Shown here in pieces: positions 5,000 through 5,037 of a stretch of DNA of 5,037 nucleotides. The position numbers and the translations under genes were made by a program. Below the pieces are notes generated by a model. It worked only from the letters and a program-made list of their open reading frames with translations, did not search any database and was not told the origin of the DNA. The first letter of the stretch is position 1; each line of letters starts with the position of its first letter. Origin of the DNA: Armatimonadota bacterium (GTDB lineage: Bacteria > Armatimonadota > JAAZEB01); NCBI GenBank assembly GCA_012841485.1, contig DUUU01000331.1:1-5037 (forward strand). Direction: 5' to 3'.

Positions 5000-5037
5000 A
5001 GTGCGCGACCGAACAGGCGGTCGGTCGCGCACTTTTA
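5000..5037 (+). terminator. Intrinsic terminator of the methyltransferase/reductase gene
   Basis: A perfect 13-base-pair stem (AGTGCGCGACCGA at 5000-5012 with TCGGTCGCGCACT at 5021-5033) encloses an 8-base loop and runs straight into TTTTA at the window end. It lies about 35 bases after the stop codon. The U tract is short as far as visible and may continue outside the window. Confidence 0.85.

Overview
This is a GC-rich, gene-dense bacterial chromosomal segment. It has two transcription units that diverge from a compact control region at about 2854-3146. The left unit reads leftward on the minus strand. In order it carries elongation factor P (efp), a six-span membrane protein with a cysteine-rich cytoplasmic insert, a biotin-carboxyl-carrier-like protein, and a pseudopilin-like protein. 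The right unit reads rightward and holds one long gene, a bifunctional homocysteine S-methyltransferase / methylenetetrahydrofolate reductase, closed by a strong intrinsic terminator at the window's right edge. No RNA gene, insertion sequence, CRISPR array or phage gene is visible.

The taxon cannot be fixed from sequence alone. High GC, extended -10 promoters with Shine-Dalgarno sites, an efp-accB type neighbourhood, the YitJ-type fusion and a pseudopilin ending in a CPxGG...Y.Y...C pattern would fit Armatimonadota or a related Terrabacteria lineage. This is a low-confidence inference.

The part most worth attention is the left unit. efp followed by accB and accC is a common bacterial arrangement. 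Here the accB-like gene has Ser where the biotin-accepting Lys belongs (ESMSV in place of EAMKM), yet the rest of the domain is well kept. Its start lies only 3 bases past the stop of the membrane-protein gene, and the next gene is a pseudopilin rather than accC. The membrane protein carries a CW...C...CP.Y...CW...C.C pattern resembling 'two-CW' domains, plus a separate CxxC-x5-H-x4-H cluster. A membrane protein with putative metal sites coupled to a non-biotinylable carrier-like domain may be an undescribed two-component module, but its function cannot be read from the sequence.

The right unit is ordinary one-carbon/methionine metabolism. Its annotated start needs care. A near-consensus promoter overlaps the most upstream in-frame ATG (3039), so translation must begin further in, most likely at a TTG at 3147 that follows a strong ribosome-binding site.
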